Assembly: GCF_030253575.1 (NCBI RefSeq) | Contig: NC_080557.1 | Coordinates: 5,265,001-5,329,000 of the forward strand | Reading direction: 5' to 3' | DNA from: Rhododendron vialii | Taxonomy: Eukaryota; Streptophyta; Magnoliopsida; Ericales; Ericaceae | DNA: 64,000 bases | Part shown: piece by piece, positions 54,321-64,000 of the stretch | How positions within the stretch are numbered: position 1 is the stretch's first letter | Layout of the letters: every line of letters begins with the position of its first letter | The notes under the pieces: generated by a model | Told to the model about the DNA's origin: nothing | Database searches by the model: none | The model's input: the letters and a program-made list of their open reading frames with translations, nothing else | Position numbers and translations under genes: made by a program

Positions 54321-57300
54321 TTATTCTTTCTCTTTCTTATTCCTCCAAGATGTTAGTTCAGAAGGTAATAAATCTTCGTTACAGGAAAGCACAGCCTGTG
54401 CCAATAATTTTCCAAGCCAACCGTGATACAATAATCCCCTTGAACCAAGCCCTCCAAATAACCAATATTTACAAGTGTGATTCCCACCTACAAGATCATT
54501 TAGACAGCCCAGAAGTGGCAGCGACCCATGGGGAGTGAGGGGCGGCATTGCCCTTAGACCTGCACTTGCTCCGGTGAAAGCCCAATTCTTTATGGCCGGA
54601 TATATAGCAGATGCCTTTGGTAGGAGCTCTTGTAGGGCTTTTGAAGCTTCCTCTGGAGGGACATCGGATGAATAATTTCTGGAATTCCATTCCCATGTCG
54701 ATCCCAATTGTAGATTGCGAGGCCCCTGGATAGAAAGCCAGGCGTCTGACAAGATTGAGGGGGCATGGTCTGGATAAACTTCACTGAAACAGACAATCAA
54801 GATACTTGAAGTGAGAGAATGAAGTTCTATAAGAACATGCGACAGTAAGGTTATGTTTGGAACATGGATTTGTGGAAAGTTCTGTAGAAGGAAAAGAAAA
54901 GATGAAGGAAAAGAAGCCAATCAAAAAAAGAGATGAAGAAAAAGAAAATAACACATTATAGACGAAAAAGCTAAATTTATTTCTTTGGTTTCCCCATCAT
55001 CTTGCTGCTACTCAATAAATCCCTCCACAAATTGATTATCCACAAACCTAGAAACCAGTGAAACAATTCCACACGGATTTCCAAAAGATTCCTCAAACAA
55101 ACCTATTCTCATGTGAAATTATCAAAAAACAAATCCTTGTAACTACCCAAAGTTGAAAACAGAAATCTAGATGACTTCTTGAAATACTGTTTCGGAATGA
55201 TCATCCACATACTGTGGAAGTCTTCTTGAAACGCCATGGGAATCACAGAACATAAGTCAATTCTAGCATTTTAGTGCCTCTGTACGCAATTTTCTCTACT
55301 CTGAAGTATACAAGGCATAATATAACTCTTACCTTACATCATCAGGCAGCTGCAGGTGAGCAATGACACCTCTACAGGTCCTTAAAGGAAGCTTCTCATA
55401 GAGTTCGGGAAGAAACCCTGCTCTAGCACCAAGACAAACAATTACTGCACTATAGTCACCTGAAAAGAAAAAAACAAAATTATAAGCATACATAGAATCT
55501 CTCTATAAGTGTTCTATATGTTAACCAAAATAGACCCTTCCAACTAGTCTAAGTAGATAAGCCAATCAAATCTCAAGCTGACGATGTAGCAATTTTAAAA
55601 AGATTTCTCAGGCATCTTGCCTTGAAGGGAAAGAAACAAAGAGAGCGCTAGCATGCTTAATGGGGGCCATGCTAATGTTGGCAACTGCAGGTCCATCTAG
55701 AATGCCAAAATCATATGGGTAGCATGATTTCAATCTACATTTCGAGTCCAAAAAACACCTTAAGTTTTTACATTCCATTTCGTGTTGAGTGGTAACTAAG
55801 CTTCATAGTCTTCTCTTGCTGATGCAGAATTGATTATTGTGACTGGTATTAGGAATTACCCCACTGGGGAAAGGTAGATCAGGTAAGCAGTCAATTGTTT
55901 AAAAGTCAGCCGTCAGCCCATTTTAAGTAGTTGATTTCTGGTACTGGTAGCAGCATGCTCACACAACATTTTCCAGGGAAGCATGACAACACAATATCTA
56001 GCACAGTATACTTCTACAGAAATATTCATCTCATATCTTCTAAAATACTGATTGCAGCTACAAGAAACTGAAACAACAGTAAGTTTGTGTACCTGCTAGT
56101 TCAAGAAGGTTGTTAACAGACTTCTTGTGCAGGTGCAGCTCTTTTCTGTTTAAACCAGAAGTTGACAGGTCTTTTGCCAGGTCTTCGCACGCTAAAAGAA
56201 GTGCCTAGCATAAAATACCAGTTGATGAGAAAATGTAAAGAAATAGAATACAACTTTGTCAAAGAGAAATTATAAAACTGTTTGCTCAGACCTTGAGATA
56301 ACGTTGAGGATGAACATTTATAGCTTCAGGCATGTAAAAGGCCAAGTTCGAAGGTACACACAAACTGGGGACAAGATTTTGGGCAGCATCTCTATCAAGG
56401 GACTCAATTTTGCAACAGGGGAGAGATTTCTGAGCATTCTACTCAATGAAACAAAAAAGGGAATCATTAATGCAAAAGTCATACTTCGTAAACATTTCAG
56501 GACTATTGGAAGTTTAAAGGAACATACATCAGTTAATATGTTCAAATGCTTCAAACTGATTGCTGGTCTCAGAATGCCTCTGTAAGTGAATAAACTTTGT
56601 CTTAAATCTTTGCATATCAAGTGATTCTCGTAGAAAACAAAAATCAAAACCAACCCCCAAGGGTTCTAAACTGATTAACTGGATCCCCAATGAAAGGAAC
56701 ACAAGAAAGCACAATTACCTGATGGTTTACTCAAGAACAAAAGAAAACCAGTGATCACAACAGAACTGTCCATATCCAAGATATAAGAAGTAATAATAGT
56801 CTAATAGAAACTCAAAAGTTTGAAGCCTTCAAAATAATTGGAAGACAGCATCCATCAATTGTACAATGGTACAACTTATTTTGCTCGGCGAAAGTTAGTA
56901 CTATTAGAATAGTTAGATTAGCACCTTGGAGCAGTTGAACTCTTGACCTCCTTACTCCTAGCACCTAAGTGCACTGTGCACCCTCCTGATGCCGTTGGGC
57001 AACTTATTTTGCTCTCTTCAGTGGTGGCATAAGACTTTCAGAGAGGAAAAAGAAATGAAGCACTAACAAATGAATCCAAAGCTAACAGTAGGCACCAATA
57101 TTCAGGACAAAAGAGACAGAAAGAAAGAAAGAGAAAGCAAACCTTCTCCTAACTATGAACCTATTAGAAGTTTCTTCAAAATCTGGAGTTTCTGAGTCCA
57201 ATTCTTTGGATGCCATTGTTGCTTCAGCAATGCCTAAAAGCTTTAAACTCTCACTCCAGCACTCTGCACCCCGCCAAAGAAGCTTAACTGCTAGAATCAG

Positions 57301-58659
57301 ACTAATAAGCCCAAAAAGAATCCAATCTGGAACATAGATATCTCTAATAAAAAGTAGGGAAGATGATTAAAAAGTAAAACCTAGTAGGCTAAGAATATTT
57401 TGTATGGTAGGAGATGGCTAGATGGGAACCTTTAGGGGAATATGGATGAAGGAGCCCTCCAGCCACTCCAGATGCACCCCCACCAATGCCAACTTCATCA
57501 TAAATGTCAATGCACATGGGCAACTCCTTGGGACTGTGCTGCAAAGAAATGAACCCACAAATAATTTGCATCAACCCCCATTCTTATGAGCACCAAAAAT
57601 CAGCTTAACTCTTTAACATCTTCGCCTCAGCAAAAGAGGATACATCAAATGCAAAGTTCATTTTAGTGACCGAAAAATCAGACCATAATTTTGGACTGTG
57701 CCTTAAGTATTCGAATCGAGGATATTGCCTCTATTTGAGCCAAGTAATATAGAACAACCAACTGTATCTTTTGTCATCTAGAAATGGGGAAAACTATTTA
57801 TTTTTCTTTTGAACAGTAAATGGTGGAAACTATATACTGACAGTGAGATCATAAACAGTTAGAAAACAGATTCATAACAACTTATTCCACCTCATCCTGC
57901 CATTCCATTCGAAAAGGCTAGTTTTGGTAGTAAAGAATGGCACACTTATCCGTGGCAAACTACTGAAACTATCAACTTGAAAATCCATATGCATATCTTT
58001 ATCCCCTAATGATTTTAAACCTTCAACCAAGCCTTCCCTTGCCATGCATCTTCAATATCAATTGCTTTACAAGTGTATTGTTCCTGACCTAGATTATTCA
58101 ATGTCATAGACCAGTAGGTCAGTCAATCATAAGCTAGTCGGCAGTCGCGCAACTTTACAGCAAGTATCAATTTTTTTATGCATCATGTTAATCACGGGAT
58201 TGTAAGGAGCCTGCAAATTTCCAATTTGGATATGAATTTCTCGTACAAAAGATGTTTTGAACTTTTGATTATGTTTATCATATCAAGGATAGCATAGGAA
58301 GCTGGATGCAACAAAGAAATATCCAAGGCCTACCACTATTTCCACCACAAACCAACCCCATTGTTACCAAAAAGTGTATTGATCCAGTGGACCCTACACT
58401 ATTTCCACCAATAAGGGTGAACAAAATCATTCTCCATTCTAACTCAATTAACCTCTACAAACATAAAACGTTAACACACACACACACACACACAGAGTAC
58501 CTGCAACAAATGCCAAGCTACGGACAAGCCAGCAAAGCCAGCCCCAAGAACTGCGTATCTGCTTAGATACAAAGCCAGTGAATCATTGATTACTTTAAGG
58601 CTTCACACGGTAACTTGAAACTAGGGAGAGAAGCGTGCACTCAAACATATGTATAAATG

Positions 58660-58703
<44 letters not shown>

Positions 58704-58859
58704 ATTAGAGAAGGACCTGAGGGGTGATTGTGAGAGAGAAGAGGCACAACGAACGGAAGTGGAAGAAGAAGAAGAGGAGGACATGACCGCCGGAGACTTC
58801 AATCTCCAAGGAAGAATTCGTGGGTTAAGGTTTGAGGTGGTCATGGCCGCCGACGGCAT
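54321..58859 (-). CDS. FAD-dependent oxidoreductase (DAO-fold), probably plastid-targeted
   Basis: Nine exons, all GT-AG: 58859-58717, 58558-58501, 57538-57430, 57287-57143, 56579-56528, 56438-56292, 56204-56093, 55459-55333 and 54783-54321; 451 codons in one frame. Residues 1-48 are Ser/Arg-rich with few acids (MSSSSSSSTSVRCASSLSQS), like a chloroplast transit peptide. Then YAVLGAGFAGLSVAWHLLQ carries the GxGxxG FAD-binding turn, and VGIGGGASGVAGGLLHPYSP is the conserved second DAO motif. The C-terminus has YWLFGGLGSRGLLYHGWLG, the usual FAD-closing segment. Plants have single-copy genes of this type related to glycine/D-amino-acid oxidases and the MnmC oxidase domain; the substrate is not known to me. 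ATG 58859 is the first in frame; a second ATG at 58844 would also serve. Confidence 0.88.
58477..58494. repeat. (CA)n microsatellite
   Basis: A short CA run just inside intron 2 of the FAD oxidoreductase gene. Confidence 0.8.
58664..58701. repeat. (AG)n microsatellite in intron 1 of the FAD oxidoreductase gene
   Basis: About 19 AG units (CT on the coding strand) close to the exon 1 donor, a position like that of the CT runs in the WD40 genes. Confidence 0.9.
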
Positions 58860-59031
58860 CCTCTGGCTGCCCGGTGCTATCCTCTCTCCCGCACAGTTGG
58901 GACTTGAGAGTCTGGTAATGGGGCGAATTCGAGTCGGATTTAGCGTGCTTCAAAACCGCCCCATTCTATATTGGATTGGAGTCTAAGCGAGGGAAATCGG
59001 GGAGGCGTCGAAGTCGAAAAAAAAGAGCTGT

Positions 59032-59405
59032 GCTATCCACACAGATTTCTGTGCACAGATTGTGCACAGATTTTGTTGTGGGGCCCACCACGGGTCCCAC
59101 ACAAATCATCCAAGCCGTTCATTAAATGTAAAACATTTTTTCAAGGGTCTCCGTAAAAAATAAGCTCAATCCAATACCTATATGTGCTTCATCCAACCAT
59201 CTAACTTTTCATTCAGATTTTCGGATAATGAAAAGTTATACGATTGGATCGAGTATCTATAGGTATTGGATTAAGATTATTTTTTACGGGGACCCTTGAA
59301 AAAATATTTTACATTTAATGAACGGTTCGGATGATTTGTGTGGGACCCGTGGTGGGCCCCACAACAAAATCTGTGCACAATCTGTGCACAAATTGTATGT
59401 GTGTA
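59032..59405. mobile_element. Foldback MITE
   Basis: Long, nearly perfect inverted repeats: TGTGCACAGATTGTGCACAG and TTGTTGTGGGGCCCACCACG on the left pair with the right end (CGTGGTGGGCCCCACAACAA and on). The arms are about 150 bp with an unpaired centre. Outer ends begin C-C/T-ACACA. No coding capacity and no clear target duplication. Confidence 0.85.
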
Positions 59406-59943
59406 GACTTTCTGGAAAAATAATCATGTCTCCGTTTACTGTAATAATTTGATTAATTTTGTTTTTTAGAGTATTTTGACAAGAAAACAGGATATTTATA
59501 ATTGATAAGAATTAAAAAAAATAGAAAAAAAAAATAAAGACATAAATTAATATTTTATTAATTGATATATTGCTTTTATTATATTAAATAATAAAATATA
59601 TTTAGATATATACATACAAAAATATAAATACCTATAATCAGATTAGGTTAAACTGAGACTGGAGAAGCAAATACCATCCCGCCCCATTTACTTATTGGAT
59701 CAGGGCCTGAAGGTTGGAGGCGGGGAGGATCGAAGGTAATTGTCATCCCTAGAGTCTCGGGACCGAAATATTATGTGGTGATCTTGAGACACCGCCCAAC
59801 ACCCTTGTTCACCAAAATATTTGTCGGACTCGATTCAAGTATTATGGAACCCAAAAAAATAGAACGTAAGTTGTATAAGGGCGTGGCATCAAGTGACAGT
59901 GTTTAAAAACTACAAAATTATGACTTTAAATCTGGACAGAGGA
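59406..59943. other. AT-rich spacer
   Basis: No gene, RNA or element recognised. Confidence 0.4.
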
Positions 59944-60324
59944 GGGGGTTTTCCGTCAGCACTCTCGTGGGTCCTCTTCACGCATTTTTTTTGGATAATC
60001 TAAATTGTGTATTTTATAGAGCCTGTAAAATAATAGATCTATTCAAAAAATTAGCTTGTTCGGATATTAATAGGTATGTCAAAAGTTGAGTTCTAGCCAA
60101 AAAATGGACGGCCTAGATCTGTCAACTATTTTTTAAGTTAAATTGTCCACAGCTGTTCATTTTATTTATTTTTTGTTTAAAAACTCAAATTTTGACATAC
60201 CTATCGATATTCGGACAATGTATTTTTTTGCATGAATACATTATTTTACAGGCCCTGCAAAATGTACGGTTTGGATTACTGAAAAAATACGTAAAGAGAA
60301 CCCAAGAGGTGACAGAAAACCCCA
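59944..60324. mobile_element. Foldback MITE
   Basis: GGGGGTTTTCCGTCAGC on the left pairs with GACAGAAAACCCC on the right, and inner parts (ATAGGTATGTCAAAAGTTGA against CAAATTTTGACATACCTAT) pair too. About 380 bp. The open frame at 60192-60467 is within an arm and not a gene. Confidence 0.75.
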
Positions 60325-61129
60325 TTTTCGGCCTCACCCGGACAGAATTTACCCTCCGAAATTATTACTCGGACCGAAAATTCATTTGGTGGCCTCGAGA
60401 CCTACCCGTGATGCTTCTCCAACAAATAATCCTCTCCATCTGCTTTTGCTCCCAATCACAACTCTAAATTTTGGCTCTATAAAATACATGGACCCTACGA
60501 TAATGGCAGGCTGAAGAAAGAGACCGGGGCACAATGAGGTTTTTTTTTTTTAAAAAAAGAAGAAGAGAGAAGTGTTATTAATTTGAAAGACGGTTCCGGA
60601 GAGTTTCTCTCACTAGGAATAGAAAGAAAGCTCTCTTTCTCTGTTTTTCTTTTTCTCCTGCCGCCATCCCTCTTCTTGTTCCCCTCCCCCAGGCGGCTCC
60701 CCTAGTGGCGGATTCATTCACATGAAACCATGGTCAACTGACCACCCAAATTTTTATTTTTTTTGCTTAGAATACATGTAAAAATTTTGGACTAGCCTTA
60801 CTTTGAACACCCAATGTAATTGTCAATGAACACCCAATCCAATTGTTTGAATACCCAACCCAAATGTTATTGAACACTCATCCCTAACAGCAATCTGCAC
60901 AATCGAATGAGAGATCAATGGATGAATGATTGCTTAATTACTTATATAGAGAGTGATATATTTGATACCGTTGATAACGAGGATATCATGCAACGGTTTA
61001 TATATATAGTTTATATACTTTGCTATTTTTGGGTTGCATTTTAGATGTTGTGTATGACTTTTTGTTTATATATATAGTTGTGGTTTCTCGAGATAGTATA
61101 GTGCAATTTCTGAACGCCCTTGAAAGAAT
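60325..61129. other. Spacer with pyrimidine-rich and AT-rich stretches
   Basis: No gene recognised. The part from about 60530 may be the 5' side of the LINE-like copy that follows, but I cannot show it. Confidence 0.3.
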
Positions 61130-61612
61130 TCCTGGAGCTGCCACTGAGCTCCCCCATCTCTTACCCTCCCATCTTCTTTCTTCCTCCTCCTCCTCTCCTC
61201 CCTCTTGGTTGAGGCTCTCTCTTTTGGGAGAAAAGTTCTCCCATTCTCCCCATTATATTTGGACTCGGAGACCCAGATATGGAGTTCTAGATCTGGGTGC
61301 TGGCTCTTGAATCGATCCAAAAGACGGTGTTCTTGGGCTCTCCAGCGGTGACGATGAAGGCGTCAAGATGCAGACCCTGTGCAGATCCAATGAAGGGACC
61401 AGATCCAGTGGCGATCCTCCACCTACCTCCACGAGCGGAGGGTTGGGTCCAACATCGGAGCTGAGCGGCCTTTTCTTTTTGTTTTTTTGTTCTTGTTGTT
61501 TCTATTTTTTTTTTTTTTTTGCTTGTTTTGTTGTATTTGTTGTTTTTCGGCTTATGAGCCGTGCAATTTGTATCAATATAACTTGCGTTTTCTTTCCGGT
61601 AAAAAAAAAAGG
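61130..61612 (+). mobile_element. LINE-derived retroposon with poly(A) end
   Basis: CT-rich sequence (CTCTCTCTTTTGGGAGAAAA, GGAGACCCAGATATGG) then a G/T-rich 3' part ending TATCAATATAACTTGCGTTT and a ten-A run at 61601-61610. The 3' end is shared with the retroposon at 53714-54077. It has lost any coding region; no target duplication was identified. Confidence 0.55.
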
Positions 61613-61644
61613 CATAAAAGGCTGAACATAGACAGTTGAGAACC

Positions 61645-62364
61645 CTATGAGGGCAAAATGGAAGTCAACAAACCGGACCAACCATTCAAAAGAGTCTTTT
61701 GAGCACAATAATGTGCAGCTAGATTACAATCACGTTTAACAAAACTAAACTCATAGGAAGAAAATGATTCTTTCAGAGTTAAACAATCAAAAATAATAGC
61801 CACTATATCAATAGGTGGATCTAGAGAGGTAGAACATTTCCTCACTATCGCCTCCGCATCCGATTCAATAACCACTTTAGAGAGATTTAGATCAATCTCC
61901 AGCTTCAAACCATCTCGAATAGCCATAGCCTCAGCAATTCAGTAATACCAGTGTGGATACTCAATAAGATACCAAGGACCATGCCATCATGACCTCGATC
62001 TATTAATCCTGTACCAATAGAATTCGAACTCCTAGAGACAACAACATCCACATTAATCTTGGTTACATTCAACCCAGGGCGCTACCACAAAGCTCCTATT
62101 ACGAGTGGATCTCGACATAGGTGATGGAACCTTAGAGTTAGCATCCTGAAACTCAAAGAAATCTCCTTGCACTTTACCGCTAACTGCTTCCGTAGCCCAA
62201 CATTTACCATTAAAAATAAAATCATTTCTAGCTCGCCAAATCCACCAACAATAAAGAAGAGCCATACCTAACAAGAAAGGAGGCATATGACTAACTTTGA
62301 CTGATACGATCTTGAATACAATCCCACCAATCTGGCACAACGAGGTTGAGTGCCGAATAATCAC
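61645..62364 (-). pseudogene. C-terminal part of a LINE polyprotein (RNase H-like domain), broken
   Basis: The minus-strand frame at 62364-62053 reads YCWWIWRARNDFIFNGK, a hallmark just before the RNase H-like domain of plant LINE-type ORFs. The frame at 61926-61645 reads AIRDGLKLEIDLNLSKVVIE SDAEAIVRKC and VKRDCNLAAHYCA, the end of that domain. Between them a stop (62053-62055) and at least one frameshift near 61935 intervene. No reverse transcriptase is left. It could also be a host RNase H-like gene relic of the same domain family. Confidence 0.75.
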
Positions 62365-62521
62365 TCAATTTTAGGGACTCAGGCAAAGGTCATTGATTTG
62401 GTAGAAAATTTTAATTTTTGTGCATTTTTACACTGAGCCCAAAAATCCCCAAATTCAGGAGGGGAAAAAAAAAAAACAATTAGGGTAAGGCAAAACTTTA
62501 GTTTGAGTCCATGCCAGGTCT

Positions 62522-62663
62522 TTTTTTTTCATTTTTTTCATTTTTGGTTAAAGAGTTGCTGCATAAATTAGAACTTAAAGCGAGTATGAGGGAAATGCTT
62601 CCCTACACAGTCATCGTACGAGTACTGCTCAAGGCAGTTAGGAGAAACAGAAAAAAACAACCA
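62522..62663 (-). mobile_element. Short retroposon with 16-bp target duplication, minus orientation
   Basis: AGTCCATGCCAGGTCT occurs exactly at 62506-62521 and 62664-62679. The intervening 142 bp begin with a T-rich run (a poly(A) tail on the minus strand). Long duplication, short length and A tail fit a SINE or a strongly truncated retrocopy. Confidence 0.8.
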
Positions 62664-62679
62664 AGTCCATGCCAGGTCT

Positions 62680-63218
62680 ATACTACATATAACGACATTT
62701 CAAACGTTTCTGCGTGAGTTTCACGTTGAAAATCAGGGATTAAAACTCTTTTGCTTCAGTTCGTGCTTCCTAATCGAATCGCGTCTCTCAAAGGAAGGCC
62801 TAGCTTGCGGCTATGTTCATCGTGCTCCACACTCCCATGGCAAAAAAGTAGAACGGCATACACTCATCTACACATGATATTAGGTTGATAATCAAAGTGG
62901 TAAACACCCCTTATGCTAAATATTCAAATCAAACACTAATTATGGCTTTGAAGTTTGAACTAAGTCAATAAGAATATCAATCAGGGTCTGGCTCCTTGAC
63001 AGGTACACAGGAAAAATTTCCTAGTTATACAAACTCTTACTTTCGAAATCTCTAGCCATCAAACCACCTTCAGTGCCCAATAAATTGGAAACTTGCAACA
63101 GGGATTGCTATGAAATTGTCCCCTGTACGGCGTTGATTGGCTTCCGCAGAATGACAAATGAAGATCAGCTTGATCCTACCCAATGTAAACATCCTAACAA
63201 AATAATCATTTTTAGGGA
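62680..63218. other. Spacer including the 3' flank of MCM5
   Basis: No gene seen. The part next to 63218 should be the MCM5 3' untranslated region. Confidence 0.4.
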
Positions 63219-64000
63219 TTAAGCTTTACGAACAACAACACGCCTTTCTCGCTTGTATTCAACTTCATCTCTCTGATGCATGATTATCAGAGCTCTTCTA
63301 ACCTGCCAAATGTGAAAACAACGTCAATACAAACTGTGTTCACCAATATGTTCTTGGAAGCTAAGGGGCATTAGCTTCAAGTATGATATTGTCTTCCTAG
63401 TGATATTCCTCTAGCAGCAATAATTATTCGGAGCGGGTAAGAACTTGCATTTCCTTTAGAAAATCAGAGAAAGACAACTTTCCGGAATCTTTCCTCATCA
63501 ATTTTGTTCCCATTTTGGTCATTGGTTTTACTTTCATGGCCGTAAGTTCAAAATATGGACAAAAGTTGGGAGGAAATCCACCAAGGACTTCAATAAGCTA
63601 GTAATTTCGGTTTATTTGTCCTCAATGGGCCTTTTTTCAAATTTGGTCCACATTTAACTTTTCGGGTCTCTCTGTAAAAGATTTAAACTGACTGTTTGAA
63701 TGTATTCATTCATAAGGCATTTGACCCATACAATGGATTCATTCATTCCCATCCTGCCAAGCTCGTCAATCAGCCGTCTCTCTGATATATGGCTTCCAAT
63801 GCCCATTCTTCTCTTTATTTGGGTTTCTGCTTGCTGTTCATGAAAAGGGAGGTTCGAATTGTTAAGCCACTATGCAGGTGAAAATTTGTTTTTGTAAAGC
63901 CACTACAAGCTAGAAAGCATTGAAGATGGATGCATAAGACAAGTCTTGTTCAACACGAACCTTTATCTCCTTTGCCATCTCAGGAGTAAGATTTATATGC
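63219..64000 (-). CDS. MCM5: MCM5 replicative helicase subunit, last three exons (partial)
   Basis: Exons on the minus strand: 64000-63961 (partial, [13 protein letters not shown]), 63833-63732 and 63302-63219, phase 0, ending VVVRKA and TAA. The second exon reads [20 protein letters not shown] and on; together with [20 protein letters not shown] it forms the C-terminal winged helix of MCM5 (compare KRRxxIGSxxSE and the xRRGEIxxRxQRKVLYR pattern in animals). MCM5 is part of the MCM2-7 hexamer that unwinds replication origins in the nucleus. The AAA+ ATPase core and N-terminus lie beyond the window, so the promoter cannot be judged. Confidence 0.85.

Noticed and set aside
56256-56653. ORFs of 109 and 111 codons on both strands
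   Set aside because: They overlap exons 5 and 6 of the FAD oxidoreductase in other frames or on the other strand.
60192-60467. 91-codon plus-strand frame
   Set aside because: Its first half lies in the arm of a foldback element and its sequence matches no family I know.

Overview
This is nuclear DNA of a flowering plant, most likely a eudicot: AT-rich spacers, GT-AG introns, plant-only transposon protein families, nested LTR retrotransposons and many foldback elements. I cannot fix the species; the transposon mix would suit Ericales, but that is only a guess. There is no operon, CRISPR array or convincing rRNA or tRNA gene.

Layout. About 1-8.35 kb is the 3' part of a Tat/Retand-like LTR retrotransposon (LTR about 2795-3814) with an intron-containing antisense ORF, followed by the 3' part of an Athila-like element (broken env-position ORF 5143-6313, LTR 7055-8353). 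About 8.5-30 kb is a decayed tandem array around an ankyrin-repeat/PGG membrane-protein gene (21409-25823, minus). Its three duplicated flanking units (8461-10410, 25965-28020, 28185-29830) each hold a PGG-exon remnant. The array is interrupted by an LTR-like block (10988-11947), a truncated element with an antisense plant-mobile-domain pseudogene (12310-19289) and a MULE-type foldback element (19552-20682). About 30.8-35.2 kb holds one solo LTR nested inside another, each with perfect 5-bp target duplications, and about 35.3-37.2 kb is simple-sequence DNA.

Genic part. From 37.7 to 53.2 kb, plus strand, lies a tandem triplication of a WDR76/CMR1-type WD40 gene. Copy 3 (471 codons) is intact, copy 2 (461 codons) is open but altered, and copy 1 has a premature stop. 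Each starts behind a conserved block with E2F-type sites, and copies 1 and 2 are followed by stray exon-2 fragments. A nine-exon, probably plastid-targeted FAD-dependent oxidoreductase lies on the minus strand (54321-58859, 451 codons). After foldback elements and LINE remnants, the right edge holds the last three exons of a minus-strand MCM5 gene (63219 to beyond 64000).

How it fits together. Only the WD40 array (DNA-damage and DDB1/CUL4-linked family) and MCM5 (replicative helicase) share a theme, S-phase chromatin; no functional link is shown by the sequence. Splice sites were placed by eye from GT/AG, reading frame and family similarity; element boundaries marked approximate are approximate.
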